This document shows, in pieces, positions 41,573 through 49,519 of a DNA stretch of 64,000 bases; position 1 is the stretch's first letter; every line of letters starts with the position of its first letter. The notes beneath the pieces are model-generated. The model made no database searches. It was not told the origin of the DNA and saw only the letters and a program-made list of their open reading frames with translations. Where the stretch lies: the NCBI RefSeq assembly GCF_016734905.1, contig NZ_JAERPO010000001.1:868001-932000 (forward strand), given 5' to 3'. The position numbers were made by a program, and so were the translations under genes. Source of the stretch: Sphingopyxis jiangsuensis (GTDB lineage Bacteria; Pseudomonadota; Alphaproteobacteria; Sphingomonadales; Sphingomonadaceae).

Positions 41573-42018
41573 TTGGCTTTCGCAAGCTTGCGCGCGCGGC
41601 GCTCGCGCACGACCAGCCAGGCGAGTAGCCCGACCGGGCCGACCATCAACGTCAGGAACAGGAAGGGGAATTGCGCAATGCGGCTGAAGCCCTTCTGGTC
41701 GGCGTCGCGCGCGATCCACATGCCGACAAACAGGTCGAACGCAAGATAATGGACCCAGCCGAGGGTCGTCCCGCCGGGGGTGTCGAACAGCTTCATCACG
41801 CCTGCAAGCGAGGTGAAGCTGCCACCGGTTTCGCTGCCGGGATTAATCGCGCCTGTGAGGAAGCCCGCGATCAATATGGTGTAGGCGAGGCAGAGCAGCG
41901 CGACGCCGAGATAGAGGATGAGCGCCAGCGTCTTCGGCCCGCGCGGCAGAAGGGCAAGTGCGACCCACGCCGCGATGGCCCAATAATTCGCCAATAGAAA
42001 CAGGCTGTCCCAGCTCAT
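41569..42018 (-). CDS. ABA4-like DUF4281 membrane protein
   Basis: A 149-residue protein with four membrane segments, of the ABA4-like family (DUF4281). The plant member is needed for neoxanthin synthesis; bacterial members are of unknown role. Characteristic parts: FLLANYWAIAAWVALALLPR, GGTTLGWVHYLAFDLFVGMW, and IARDADQKG. The ATG at 42018 is preceded by GGGGAGGGTGCG. Coupled to the DUF938 gene downstream. A carotenoid oxygenase lies elsewhere in this window, but nothing physically links them. Confidence 0.85.
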   Translation of the reverse strand: MSWDSLFLLANYWAIAAWVALALLPRGPKTLALILYLGVALLCLAYTILIAGFLTGAINPGSETGGSFTSLAGVMKLFDTPGGTTLGWVHYLAFDLFVGMWIARDADQKGFSRIAQFPFLFLTLMVGPVGLLAWLVVRERRARKLAKAK

Positions 42019-42036
42019 CGCACCCTCCCCTTTATC

Positions 42037-42114
42037 CGTCATCCCGGCGAAGGCCGGGATCTCATCCTATAATCGTGACGCACCGGCGAGATCCGGGCCT
42101 TCGCCGGGATGACG
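42037..42114. repeat. 78-bp REP-like inverted repeat
   Basis: CGTCATCCCGGCGAAGGCCG (42037 on) and its complement ending GGCCTTCGCCGGGATGACG (42096-42114) flank a central region CATCCTATAATCGTGACGCA. It fills most of the gap between DUF4281 and gcvPB and could act as a terminator or boundary for either unit. Confidence 0.85.
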
Positions 42115-42119
42115 ATGGA

Positions 42120-43673
42120 TTATAGGTTACCTTCCCACGCCAGCACGGGCTTGCGCGCCGCAAGCGTTTCGTCGAGCCGCGCGCGCGGCGCGTAATGCGG
42201 TGCTGCCTTGAGCGCGGGGTCGCCGTTCTTGGCGCGCAGCGCGACGCTACGCAGCGCGCCGATGAACTGGTCGAGTACCGCCTTCGACTCGGTCTCGGTC
42301 GGTTCGATCAGCATCGCGCCATGGACGACGAGCGGGAAATAGACGGTCATCGGGTGATAGCCTTCGTCGATCAGCGCCTTGGCGATGTCGAGCGTCGTAA
42401 AGCCCTCGGCGAGCCCCTCGTCGGTAAACAGCGCCTCGTGCATGCACGGCCCCGACGGTCCGAAGGGCGCGTCGAGCACATCCTCGAGGCTACGCAGCAC
42501 ATAATTGGCGTTGAGTACCGCATCTTCGGCGACCTGCTTCAACCCGTCCGCACCGTGACTGAGGATATAGGCGAGCGCGCGGGTGAACATGCCCATCTGG
42601 CCGTGGAAAGCGGTCATCCGCCCGAAGGTCTCGGGATGCTCGGCGCCCGCGCTTTCCTCCTCGACCAGCTTGAGCGAGCCGTCGGCGTAGCGCGCCGCAT
42701 AGGGGATCGGGCCATAGGGAGCGAGCGCTTCCGACAGCACGACCGGACCCGAACCCGGCCCGCCCCCGCCGTGCGGGGTTGAAAAGGTCTTGTGCAGGTT
42801 GATGTGCATCGCATCGATGCCAAGGTCGCCGGGGCGCACCTTGCCGACGATCGCGTTGAAGTTGGCGCCGTCGCAATAGACATAGCCGCCGACCGCATGG
42901 ACCGCGTCCGAAATCGCCTTCATGTCGCGCTCGAACAGGCCGCAGGTGTTGGGATTGGTGATCATCACCCCCGCCACATCAGGGCCAAGCCGCGCTTTCA
43001 GCGCCTCCAGGTCGACGCGGCCTTCCTTGGTCGCCGGAATATCCTCGACCGTGAAGCCCGCGAAGGCCGCCGTGGCGGGGTTGGTGCCGTGCGCGCTTTC
43101 GGGGACGAGCAGCACGCGCCGGTCTTCGCCGCGTGCTTCGAGCGCCGCCTTGATGCACAGGATGCCGCACAGCTCGCCATGCGCGCCCGCCTTGGGCGAC
43201 ATGGCGACGCCATACATGCCGGTGAGCTCGATCAACCAGAAAGCGAGCTCGTTGATGACCGCGAGTGCGCCCTGCACCGTTTCCTGCGGCTGGAGCGGGT
43301 GGACGTCCGCAAAGCCCGGCATCCGCGCGACCTTTTCGTTGAGACGCGGGTTATGCTTCATCGTGCAGCTTCCGAGCGGGAAGAGGCCGAGGTCGATGGC
43401 ATAATTCTGCCGCGACAGGCGCGTGTAGTGGCGTACCGTTTCGGACTCGCTGAGCCCCGGCAGGCCGATGGGCGCGCTGCGCATCAGCGACCCCGGATCG
43501 GCGGCCGGTGCATCGTCGTCGAAATCGACGCCGGTGGTTTCGGTCGACCCGATTTCGAAGATCAGCGGTTCTTCAAGCATCAGCGCGCGGTTGCCGGTGA
43601 AGGTGGCGCTATCGTCGGCGCCGCCTGACACAGACATTTCGGGACGCCAGCCGGCGGGGTTGAGCGCGGTCAT
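42120..43673 (-). CDS. gcvPB: Glycine dehydrogenase (decarboxylating) subunit 2
   Basis: A 517-residue P-protein beta subunit. It carries the PLP Lys (about residue 295) in [19 protein letters not shown], and the conserved [15 protein letters not shown]. With GcvPA it decarboxylates glycine, passing the aminomethyl group to lipoyl-GcvH. It overlaps gcvPA by 4 nt (ATGA), so equimolar expression is likely. A 5' extension (about 20 residues) precedes the conserved part. Last gene of the riboswitch-controlled operon. Confidence 0.97.
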   Translation of the reverse strand: MTALNPAGWRPEMSVSGGADDSATFTGNRALMLEEPLIFEIGSTETTGVDFDDDAPAADPGSLMRSAPIGLPGLSESETVRHYTRLSRQNYAIDLGLFPLGSCTMKHNPRLNEKVARMPGFADVHPLQPQETVQGALAVINELAFWLIELTGMYGVAMSPKAGAHGELCGILCIKAALEARGEDRRVLLVPESAHGTNPATAAFAGFTVEDIPATKEGRVDLEALKARLGPDVAGVMITNPNTCGLFERDMKAISDAVHAVGGYVYCDGANFNAIVGKVRPGDLGIDAMHINLHKTFSTPHGGGGPGSGPVVLSEALAPYGPIPYAARYADGSLKLVEEESAGAEHPETFGRMTAFHGQMGMFTRALAYILSHGADGLKQVAEDAVLNANYVLRSLEDVLDAPFGPSGPCMHEALFTDEGLAEGFTTLDIAKALIDEGYHPMTVYFPLVVHGAMLIEPTETESKAVLDQFIGALRSVALRAKNGDPALKAAPHYAPRARLDETLAARKPVLAWEGNL

Positions 43674-45028
43674 GCCAGCACCTCCTTCAGTGCCGCGGCA
43701 AAGGCGGCGATATCGTCCTCGGTCACGGTTTCGGTCACCGCAACGATCAGCCCGTTCGCGAGCGCGTCGTTGTCGGGATAGAGGCGTCCGAGCGAAACGC
43801 CGCCGAGGACGCCCTTTTCAGCGAGCTTGTGCACCGTCGCGCGCGCGTCGGTGGGGAGTCGCAGCGTGAACTCGTTGAAATAGCTGTCGTTCATCACCGA
43901 CACGCCGGGGATATTGGCAAGCTCTGCCGCCGCCGCCTTCGCCCGACCATGATTGATCGCGGCGAGGTGGCGCAGCCCTGCCTCGCCGAGCAAGGTCATG
44001 TGAATGCTGAATGCCAGCGCACAAAGCCCTGAATTGGTGCAGATGTTGCTCGTCGCCTTCTCGCGGCGGATATGCTGTTCGCGCGTCGAGAGGGTGAGAA
44101 CGAAGCCGCGCTTGCCGTTGGCGTCGACCGTCTCGCCGCAAAGGCGCCCCGGCATCTGGCGGACATATTTCGACTTGCAGGCGAACAGGCCGACATAGGG
44201 TCCGCCGAACTGGAGCCCGACGCCGATCGCCTGCCCCTCGCCCACTACAATGTCGGCGCCCATTTCGCCGGGCGATTTGATAAGGCCGAGCGCGACGGGC
44301 TCGGTCACGACCGCGATCAGCAGCGCGCCATTCGCCTGACAAGCCCCGGCCAGCGACGACATGTCATCGATGCGGCCCAGAATGTCGGGATATTGGACGA
44401 CGACGCAGCTCGTCTCCTTGTCGACCGCCGCCGCGAGCGCGGCCCAGTCGGTTCCGGCTTCGAGGGTCGGGTCGCCATCGACGAGCATGTCGCGCGTATA
44501 TTTCGCCATCGTGCGCGCGACGCTGCGATAATGCGGGTGGAGGCCCGTCGAGAGCAGTGCCTTGCTCCGCTTGGTGATGCGCCGCGCCATCACGATCGCT
44601 TCCCAGCAGGCGGTCGAGCCGTCGTACATCGACGCATTGGCGACGTCGGTGCCGAACAGCCGCGCGACCTGGCTCTGGAATTCGAAGAGCATCTGGAGCG
44701 TGCCCTGCGCGATTTCGGGCTGGTACGGCGTATAGGCGGTCAGGAACTCGCCGCGCTGGATCAGATGGTCGACGCTCGCGGGGATATGGTGGCGATAGGC
44801 GCCCGCTCCAAGGAAAAAGGGCGCATCGGCGGCGGCCAGATTCTGCTTCGAAAGACGGCGCATATGGCGTTCGACCGCGATCTCGCTGGCGTGGAGCGGC
44901 AGGCCCGCAATCGGCCCGTCGAGCCGCGCTTCAGGCGGGACGTCGGCGAACAGATCGTCGATCGACGAAGCGCCGACGGCGGCAAGCATCGCGGCCCGGT
45001 CGTCAGCGGTCAAAGGGAGGTAACGCAT
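43670..45028 (-). CDS. gcvPA: Glycine dehydrogenase (decarboxylating) subunit 1
   Basis: A 452-residue P-protein alpha subunit, normal in length. Conserved [20 protein letters not shown] and [16 protein letters not shown] identify it. It pairs with GcvPB as the split glycine decarboxylase common in alphaproteobacteria and Gram-positives. Its start is 4 bp after the stop of a glycosyltransferase-like gene, which separates it from gcvH. Confidence 0.97.
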   Translation of the reverse strand: MRYLPLTADDRAAMLAAVGASSIDDLFADVPPEARLDGPIAGLPLHASEIAVERHMRRLSKQNLAAADAPFFLGAGAYRHHIPASVDHLIQRGEFLTAYTPYQPEIAQGTLQMLFEFQSQVARLFGTDVANASMYDGSTACWEAIVMARRITKRSKALLSTGLHPHYRSVARTMAKYTRDMLVDGDPTLEAGTDWAALAAAVDKETSCVVVQYPDILGRIDDMSSLAGACQANGALLIAVVTEPVALGLIKSPGEMGADIVVGEGQAIGVGLQFGGPYVGLFACKSKYVRQMPGRLCGETVDANGKRGFVLTLSTREQHIRREKATSNICTNSGLCALAFSIHMTLLGEAGLRHLAAINHGRAKAAAAELANIPGVSVMNDSYFNEFTLRLPTDARATVHKLAEKGVLGGVSLGRLYPDNDALANGLIVAVTETVTEDDIAAFAAALKEVLA

Positions 45029-45031
45029 GAA

Positions 45032-45844
45032 CTACTCCGCAGAAGGAATTGAATTTACAGCCGCAAGCTGCGCGAGGTCGGGGATCGACCCCTGGAAAAT
45101 CATCGGCCCGCTGTGGGTGGTGCGCACCCAGGGCGCGAGCCAGATCCGAAAGCCAGCATCGCGCACCCGGCGGCAAAACCCATAGTCTTCGGACAGCAGC
45201 GCCTTGCTTTCGGGATCAATGACGGGGGCAAAGAAGGCGTGCGCCTCCTCCCCGATCGCGTGCGCCTGCCGTTCCGCCGGGTCGGGACGGAACGCCAGAT
45301 CGGCGCCGTTGGTCCGCAGTGTTTCGAGCACGTCGCGGCGGATCAGCATCAATCCGGTTCCGACCCGCACAAGCTCGACGGGCTCGCCGACCGCAAAACG
45401 CTGGGTCGGGTCGACGAACTGGAGTGCAAACTCCCCCGCATAGCGCGCGAGGTCACTCGTCGGCATACCCGATGCGGCGGCCCGCGCGACGGCATCCCAA
45501 TTTATCATCCGGCGCGGGCAGGCAGCTCCCAGTACGGCGCATTTGGGTCGCGCCGACATCGCGTGCAGCATCGAGAATATATCGTCGGCCACGAAATCAA
45601 TATCGGCGTCCACGAACAGCAAATGCGTACAATCGCTGGCGAGGAACATCGCGCTCAGCACGTTGCGCGCTCGCGTGACGTCGGGCTGGTACAGGATGAA
45701 CTCGAACCGCACCGAAACGCCCATCGCCTGCGCCTGCAGTGCAAGCGCGAGAGCGGCGCGGACATAGCTGCCCTGCGCCCCTTCATAAATGGGCGTCGCC
45801 ACCATCAGGCGGCAGTTGGCAAGGGCGGCGTCGGTGCTGGTCAC
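45032..45844 (-). CDS. Glycosyltransferase-like protein inside the gcv operon
   Basis: A 270-residue protein with a GT-A-like Rossmann start (RLMVATPIYEGAQGSYVRAA) and a HLLFVDADIDFVADDI stretch whose DAD matches the DxD metal motif of GT-A glycosyltransferases; LLSEDYGFCRRVRDAG near the C-terminus is also typical. No membrane segment is seen. It has a GTG start at 45844 with a GGGGGGAG site that lies in a hairpin. It is nested between gcvH (41 bp) and gcvPA (4 bp), so it should be produced under glycine control. No link between glycan transfer and glycine cleavage is known to me. Confidence 0.75.
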   Translation of the reverse strand: MTSTDAALANCRLMVATPIYEGAQGSYVRAALALALQAQAMGVSVRFEFILYQPDVTRARNVLSAMFLASDCTHLLFVDADIDFVADDIFSMLHAMSARPKCAVLGAACPRRMINWDAVARAAASGMPTSDLARYAGEFALQFVDPTQRFAVGEPVELVRVGTGLMLIRRDVLETLRTNGADLAFRPDPAERQAHAIGEEAHAFFAPVIDPESKALLSEDYGFCRRVRDAGFRIWLAPWVRTTHSGPMIFQGSIPDLAQLAAVNSIPSAE

Positions 45845-45849
45845 GTCAT

Positions 45850-45875
45850 CTCCCCCCTCCCGCTGGCGGGAGGGG
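45850..45875 (-). other. Hairpin carrying the ribosome site of the GT-like gene
   Basis: On the minus strand CCCCTCCCGC (45866-45875) pairs with GCGGGAGGGG (45854-45863) and runs straight into GGAGATGACGTG, where GTG is the start at 45844. The Shine-Dalgarno is therefore partly inside the hairpin's 3' arm, as at pyrC (2129-2157). Confidence 0.6.
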
Positions 45876-45884
45876 CCCGCTGAA

Positions 45885-46256
45885 TCACAGATCGTCGCAG
45901 AAGTCCTTGTACGCCTGCGCGTTCATCAGTCCGTCGAGTTGGCTCTTGTCGCTCAATGTCATGCGGAAGAACCAGCCTTCGCCTTCGGGGTCCGAGTTGA
46001 CTAGTGCCGGATCTTCCTCGAGCGCGGCATTGCCCTCGGTCACCACGCCATCGACGGGTGCATAGACGTCGCTTGCCGCCTTCACCGACTCGACGACCGC
46101 AGCGTCGCCGCCCTGGCTGAGTTCGGCGCCGGTGTCGGGCACCTCGACGAAAACGATGTCGCCGAGCTGGCCCTGCGCGAAGTCGGTGATGCCGACCGTC
46201 GCGACCTCGCCATCGACGTCGATCCATTCATGCTCTTCGGTAAAATAGCGCGGCAT
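45885..46256 (-). CDS. gcvH: Glycine cleavage H protein
   Basis: A 123-residue lipoyl carrier. The lipoylated Lys59 is in [17 protein letters not shown], and the protein starts [20 protein letters not shown]. It shuttles the aminomethyl group among the P, T and L proteins. The gene begins 3 bp after gcvT ends. Confidence 0.98.
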   Translation of the reverse strand: MPRYFTEEHEWIDVDGEVATVGITDFAQGQLGDIVFVEVPDTGAELSQGGDAAVVESVKAASDVYAPVDGVVTEGNAALEEDPALVNSDPEGEGWFFRMTLSDKSQLDGLMNAQAYKDFCDDL

Positions 46257-46259
46257 CGA

Positions 46260-47390
46260 TCAGCCTCCCTGTTTGCGCACGTAACGATGTGGAACGAACG
46301 GCATGGCGGTAACGGTGCACGCCACACGCTTGCCACGAACTTCGGCCGCGACCGGCGTCCCCGGCTCGGACAGGCCGGTCGGGACATAGCCCATCGCGAT
46401 CGGCGCGCCGACGCTGGGGGCGAAGCCACCCGATGTCACGACGCCGATTTCGGTGTTGCCGTCGAAAAGCTTGGCGCCTTCGCGGACCGGCATTTTCCCG
46501 TCGATCAGCAGCCCTACGCGCTTGCGCGCGCTCCCCTGCCCCAGATGGCCGAGGATGCGCGCGGCGCCCGGAAATCCGCCTTCCTCGCGGCGGCGCTTGC
46601 TGATCGCAAAGCCGAGGTCGCCCTCGACCGGATCGATTGTCTCGTCGAGATCATGTCCGTAAAGCGGCAAGCCAGCTTCGAGCCGCAGGCTGTCGCGCGC
46701 ACCAAGCCCGATGGGCTTCACCTCGTCCATCGCGCACAGCGCGTCGGCAAAGGCTTCAAGCGCGGCGTTGGGCAGCGAAATCTCGAACCCGTCCTCGCCC
46801 GTATAGCCCGAGCGGCTGAGACCGATCGCATGGCCCTGCCATGTCGCGCGCGTAGCCTGCATGAAGACGAGACCAGCGGCTTCGGGGACGAGCCGCGACA
46901 GCGCATCGACCGCTTTCGGTCCTTGCAGCGCCAACAGGCCGTAATCCTCATTATGATTAAGGGTGATATGGTCGGGCAGATTTTCGCGCAGGTGCCCGAT
47001 GTCTTCCCACTTCACCGCACCGTTGACGACGATGCCGAATTGGTCCCCTTCGTTGGTGATCATCAAGTCGTCGAGGATGCCGCCATCTTCGGCGAGCAGT
47101 AGCGAATAACGCATCCGTCCGGGCTTCAGCGCCGAAATGTCACCGGGGACGAGCGTTTCGAGCGCCGCGGCGGCGCCGTCGCCCGAAATCAGCAGCTGCC
47201 CCATGTGGCTGACATCGAACAGGCCCGCATTTTCGCGGACCCACAGATGTTCGGCCATGATGCCTTCATATTGGATCGGCATCCAGTATCCGGCGAATTC
47301 GACCATGCGTCCGCCCTTTGCGCGGTGCCATGCGTCGAGCGGCAACGTCTCGGTCGCCACCTCTTCGATCAAGTCTTCGGTTTCGCTCAT
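46260..47390 (-). CDS. gcvT: Glycine cleavage T protein (aminomethyltransferase)
   Basis: A 376-residue T protein. It moves the methylene carbon from aminomethyl-lipoyl GcvH to tetrahydrofolate and releases ammonia. Conserved parts include MVEFAGYWMPIQYEGIMAEH, LFDVSHMGQL, and ARDSLRLEAGLPLYGHDLDE. First gene of the operon, 58 bp downstream of the aptamers. Its Shine-Dalgarno is GGGAGGCC, and its ATG overlaps the stop of a 19-codon leader ORF. Confidence 0.97.
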   Translation of the reverse strand: MSETEDLIEEVATETLPLDAWHRAKGGRMVEFAGYWMPIQYEGIMAEHLWVRENAGLFDVSHMGQLLISGDGAAAALETLVPGDISALKPGRMRYSLLLAEDGGILDDLMITNEGDQFGIVVNGAVKWEDIGHLRENLPDHITLNHNEDYGLLALQGPKAVDALSRLVPEAAGLVFMQATRATWQGHAIGLSRSGYTGEDGFEISLPNAALEAFADALCAMDEVKPIGLGARDSLRLEAGLPLYGHDLDETIDPVEGDLGFAISKRRREEGGFPGAARILGHLGQGSARKRVGLLIDGKMPVREGAKLFDGNTEIGVVTSGGFAPSVGAPIAMGYVPTGLSEPGTPVAAEVRGKRVACTVTAMPFVPHRYVRKQGG

Positions 47391-47446
47391 ATCGGCCTCC
47401 CGTCGTTGACATGACGCGGCGCGGCCCGGTGCCGTTCCTTCGCCAT
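47387..47446 (-). CDS. Leader ORF between glycine riboswitch and gcvT
   Basis: A 19-codon ORF beginning ATG at 47446, with AGAGGGGGC directly before it, and ending TGA overlapping the gcvT ATG by 4 nt (ATGA). The peptide is Arg/His-rich (MAKERHRAAP...) and unlikely to have a function of its own. The arrangement suggests coupling of leader translation to gcvT. Its ribosome site abuts the 3' strand of P1 of the second aptamer, so glycine binding could control it. Confidence 0.45.
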   Translation of the reverse strand: MAKERHRAAPRHVNDGRPI

Positions 47447-47447
47447 G

Positions 47448-47642
47448 CCCCCTCTGTCACGGGAACCTGAGAGTTTTCCCCCATGCTATCATGGGGTTAC
47501 CCCTTCGGTGGCCTCGACATCATGCCGGGGCGCTTTCCAGAGTGTCCAATCGTCCGCGCGGTCCGTTGACCTGAGAGTTTCCGGGGCGGTTGCTCCTTCG
47601 GTGGCGAGGCGCGGCGTACCGCCCCCGCGCTCTCCCGCGCGG
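47448..47642 (-). promoter_or_regulatory. Tandem glycine riboswitch
   Basis: Two aptamers in tandem on the minus strand. Each has the hallmark pair CCACCGAAGG(A/G)G and ACTCTCAGGT (first: around 47565-47605; second: around 47467-47515). Aptamer 1 is closed by CCGCGCGG at 47635-47642 with CCGCGCGG at 47554-47561; aptamer 2 by CTCTGG (47537-47542) with CAGAGG (47451-47456). Tandem glycine aptamers normally switch on glycine cleavage genes. No T-rich intrinsic terminator is seen between the aptamers and gcvT, so control is probably translational. The remaining part of the gap (47643-47706) has no gene. Confidence 0.93.
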
Positions 47643-47706
47643 CCGGCCGAATCCTCGATAAAGGACGCAGCGGACGGTCGAGCCTTGGCGCTGCCCTGAA
47701 GCGGAG

Positions 47707-48354
47707 TCAATCGGCGAGCGCGCGGATCGCGTCGTTTTCGTGAATATGGACCCCGGTGCCGCCTTCCCGCGCGAGTGCGACGATGGCGCGCGCGACGGTC
47801 GCGGCGGCAATCGAACGGTAGCGGCGGAGGCCGCCGTGGAGCATTGCGTCGGTGACCGGCGCGACCATCAGCGCAATCGTCTCGCCGAACCGCTTGATCC
47901 CGCCGCGGTCGCCGCGAAGCAGCCCTGGGCGGACAATATCGAGCCGGTCGAACCCGAGAGCGTGCAGGCCCTCCTCGGTCTCTCCCTTGGTGCGGAGGTA
48001 GAAATTGCCGCCGCGCGGCGACGCGCCGACCGAACTCACGGCGATCATCTGCCGCGCCCCCGCCTCTTTGGCGGCATGCGCGGCGGCGAGGATCAGGTCG
48101 ACATCGACCGCACGAAAGGCCGCCTGCGATCCCGCCTGCCGGATCGTGGTGCCGAGACAGGAGATCAGCGCGCGCGGGCGCTCTGCCGCGATGATGCCGG
48201 GCCAATCGGCAGTCGGCGCGACGATCGCACGATGCTGCGGCGGCACATCGGCAATCGCGCGGCGTGAAAGGATCGTCAGCCCAAGGTCGCCCGCGCTGTC
48301 GATCACGCGCCCGCCGACAAGCCCGGTGGCCCCGACGAGCAGCGCCTCAGACAT
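47707..48354 (-). CDS. NAD(P)-binding Rossmann protein (HTATIP2-like)
   Basis: A 215-residue atypical short-chain dehydrogenase-like protein. The dinucleotide-binding GATGLVGG is at residues 8-15, and ISCLGTTIRQAGSQAAFRAV followed by MIAVSSVGASPRGGNFYLRT resembles the HTATIP2/TIP30 group of NAD(P)H-binding proteins. KGETEEGLHALGFDRLDIVR completes the pattern. Reaction unknown. Its start overlaps the end of the dGTPase-like gene by 8 bp on the same strand. Confidence 0.82.
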   Translation of the reverse strand: MSEALLVGATGLVGGRVIDSAGDLGLTILSRRAIADVPPQHRAIVAPTADWPGIIAAERPRALISCLGTTIRQAGSQAAFRAVDVDLILAAAHAAKEAGARQMIAVSSVGASPRGGNFYLRTKGETEEGLHALGFDRLDIVRPGLLRGDRGGIKRFGETIALMVAPVTDAMLHGGLRRYRSIAAATVARAIVALAREGGTGVHIHENDAIRALAD

Positions 48355-49519
48355 GCGCGAGCGCCTCCGGCACGTCGGCGCGCCCGAAAATCTCCGCATA
48401 GCGGTCAATGGCGAAACGGTCGGTCATTCCCGCAATATAGTCACCAATGTGCCGGATTGTCGCACCCTCATCGCCGGGGACGCGCGACGACCAATCCTCA
48501 CCCATCAAGGACGGGTCGGCCAGATAGGCATCGAAAAGCCGCGCGATGACGCAGCGCGCGCCCTCCGCAGCGGCGAGCTGCGACGGATGGTGGTAGAGGT
48601 TGGCGTACATGAAGCGCTTGAGATCGCGCTCCTTCGCCGCAAGATCGCGCGAAAAGCCACCGAGCGTGCGGCCCGCCGCGCGCACCTCGTCCACCGACGC
48701 AGCGCCCGCGTCGGCGACGTTGGCGGTGGTGGCGGCGATCACATCGTTGACCATCACGCCAATCTGGTCGCGCACCAGTTCGCGCAGCAACCGGTCGCGC
48801 GGCGCGCCCGGAAACCGCGCTTCGACCGCCCGGAAATTGGCAGCGACAAAGGGCTGTTCCATCAGCTGGTCGAGGCCCAGCAATCCGGCGCGCAGCCCGT
48901 CGTCGATGTCGTGGTTATCATAGGCGATGTCGTCGGCGACTGCCGCAATCTGCGCCTCGAGGCTCGCGTGGCTCGCAAGGTCGAGCGGAAAGTCGGCATC
49001 GATATCGGCGAGCGCCCAGCCGGGATGCCGCGCGGGGCCATTGTGCTTCGCCAGCCCCTCCAGCGTCTCCCACGTCAGATTGAGCCCGTCGAAACGCGGA
49101 TAGGGACATTCGAGCCGCGCAAGCGTGCGGAGCGTATGGCCATTGTGGTCGAAACCGCCATGCGCCTGCATCGCGGCCTTCAGCGCGGCCTCGCCCGCAT
49201 GGCCGAAAGGCGGGTGGCCGATGTCGTGCGCGAGGCACAGCGCCTCGGTCAAATCCTCATTGAGCCCCAGCGCGCGGGCGATACCGCGGCCGATCTGCGC
49301 CACCTCTATGCTGTGGGTCAGGCGGACACGGTAATGGTCGCCGTCGGGGCAGACAAACACCTGCGTTTTGTGGCGCAAGCGGCGAAAGGCGATCGAATGG
49401 ATGATGCGGTCGCGGTCGCGCTGAAAGGCATCGCGCGGACCGCGAACGACGCGTCCGACCTCTTCGTGGCGGCGGCCCCGCGTCGCGGCCGGGTCGCTCG
49501 CGCAGCGGGCGGTCGTCAT
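48347..49519 (-). CDS. dgt: dGTPase-like HD-domain triphosphohydrolase
   Basis: A 390-residue HD-superfamily deoxynucleoside triphosphohydrolase. HD-domain residues appear as THSIEVAQIGR and CLAHDIGHPPFGHAGE, with further His/Asp in ADDIAYDNHDIDDGL. It should cleave dGTP (or other dNTP) to nucleoside and tripolyphosphate. The N-terminal RDAFQRDRDRIIHSIAFRRL is typical of this family. It overlaps the SPOR gene upstream (4 nt) and the NAD(P)-binding gene downstream (8 bp), forming a three-gene unit. Confidence 0.93.
   Translation of the reverse strand: MTTARCASDPAATRGRRHEEVGRVVRGPRDAFQRDRDRIIHSIAFRRLRHKTQVFVCPDGDHYRVRLTHSIEVAQIGRGIARALGLNEDLTEALCLAHDIGHPPFGHAGEAALKAAMQAHGGFDHNGHTLRTLARLECPYPRFDGLNLTWETLEGLAKHNGPARHPGWALADIDADFPLDLASHASLEAQIAAVADDIAYDNHDIDDGLRAGLLGLDQLMEQPFVAANFRAVEARFPGAPRDRLLRELVRDQIGVMVNDVIAATTANVADAGAASVDEVRAAGRTLGGFSRDLAAKERDLKRFMYANLYHHPSQLAAAEGARCVIARLFDAYLADPSLMGEDWSSRVPGDEGATIRHIGDYIAGMTDRFAIDRYAEIFGRADVPEALAHV

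Noticed and set aside
46260..47390. ygfZ (1281-2009) as a second gcvT
   Set aside because: The upstream protein carries KGCYVGQE, the YgfZ/CAF17 motif, and lacks the GcvT substrate residues; the true gcvT is in the riboswitch operon.
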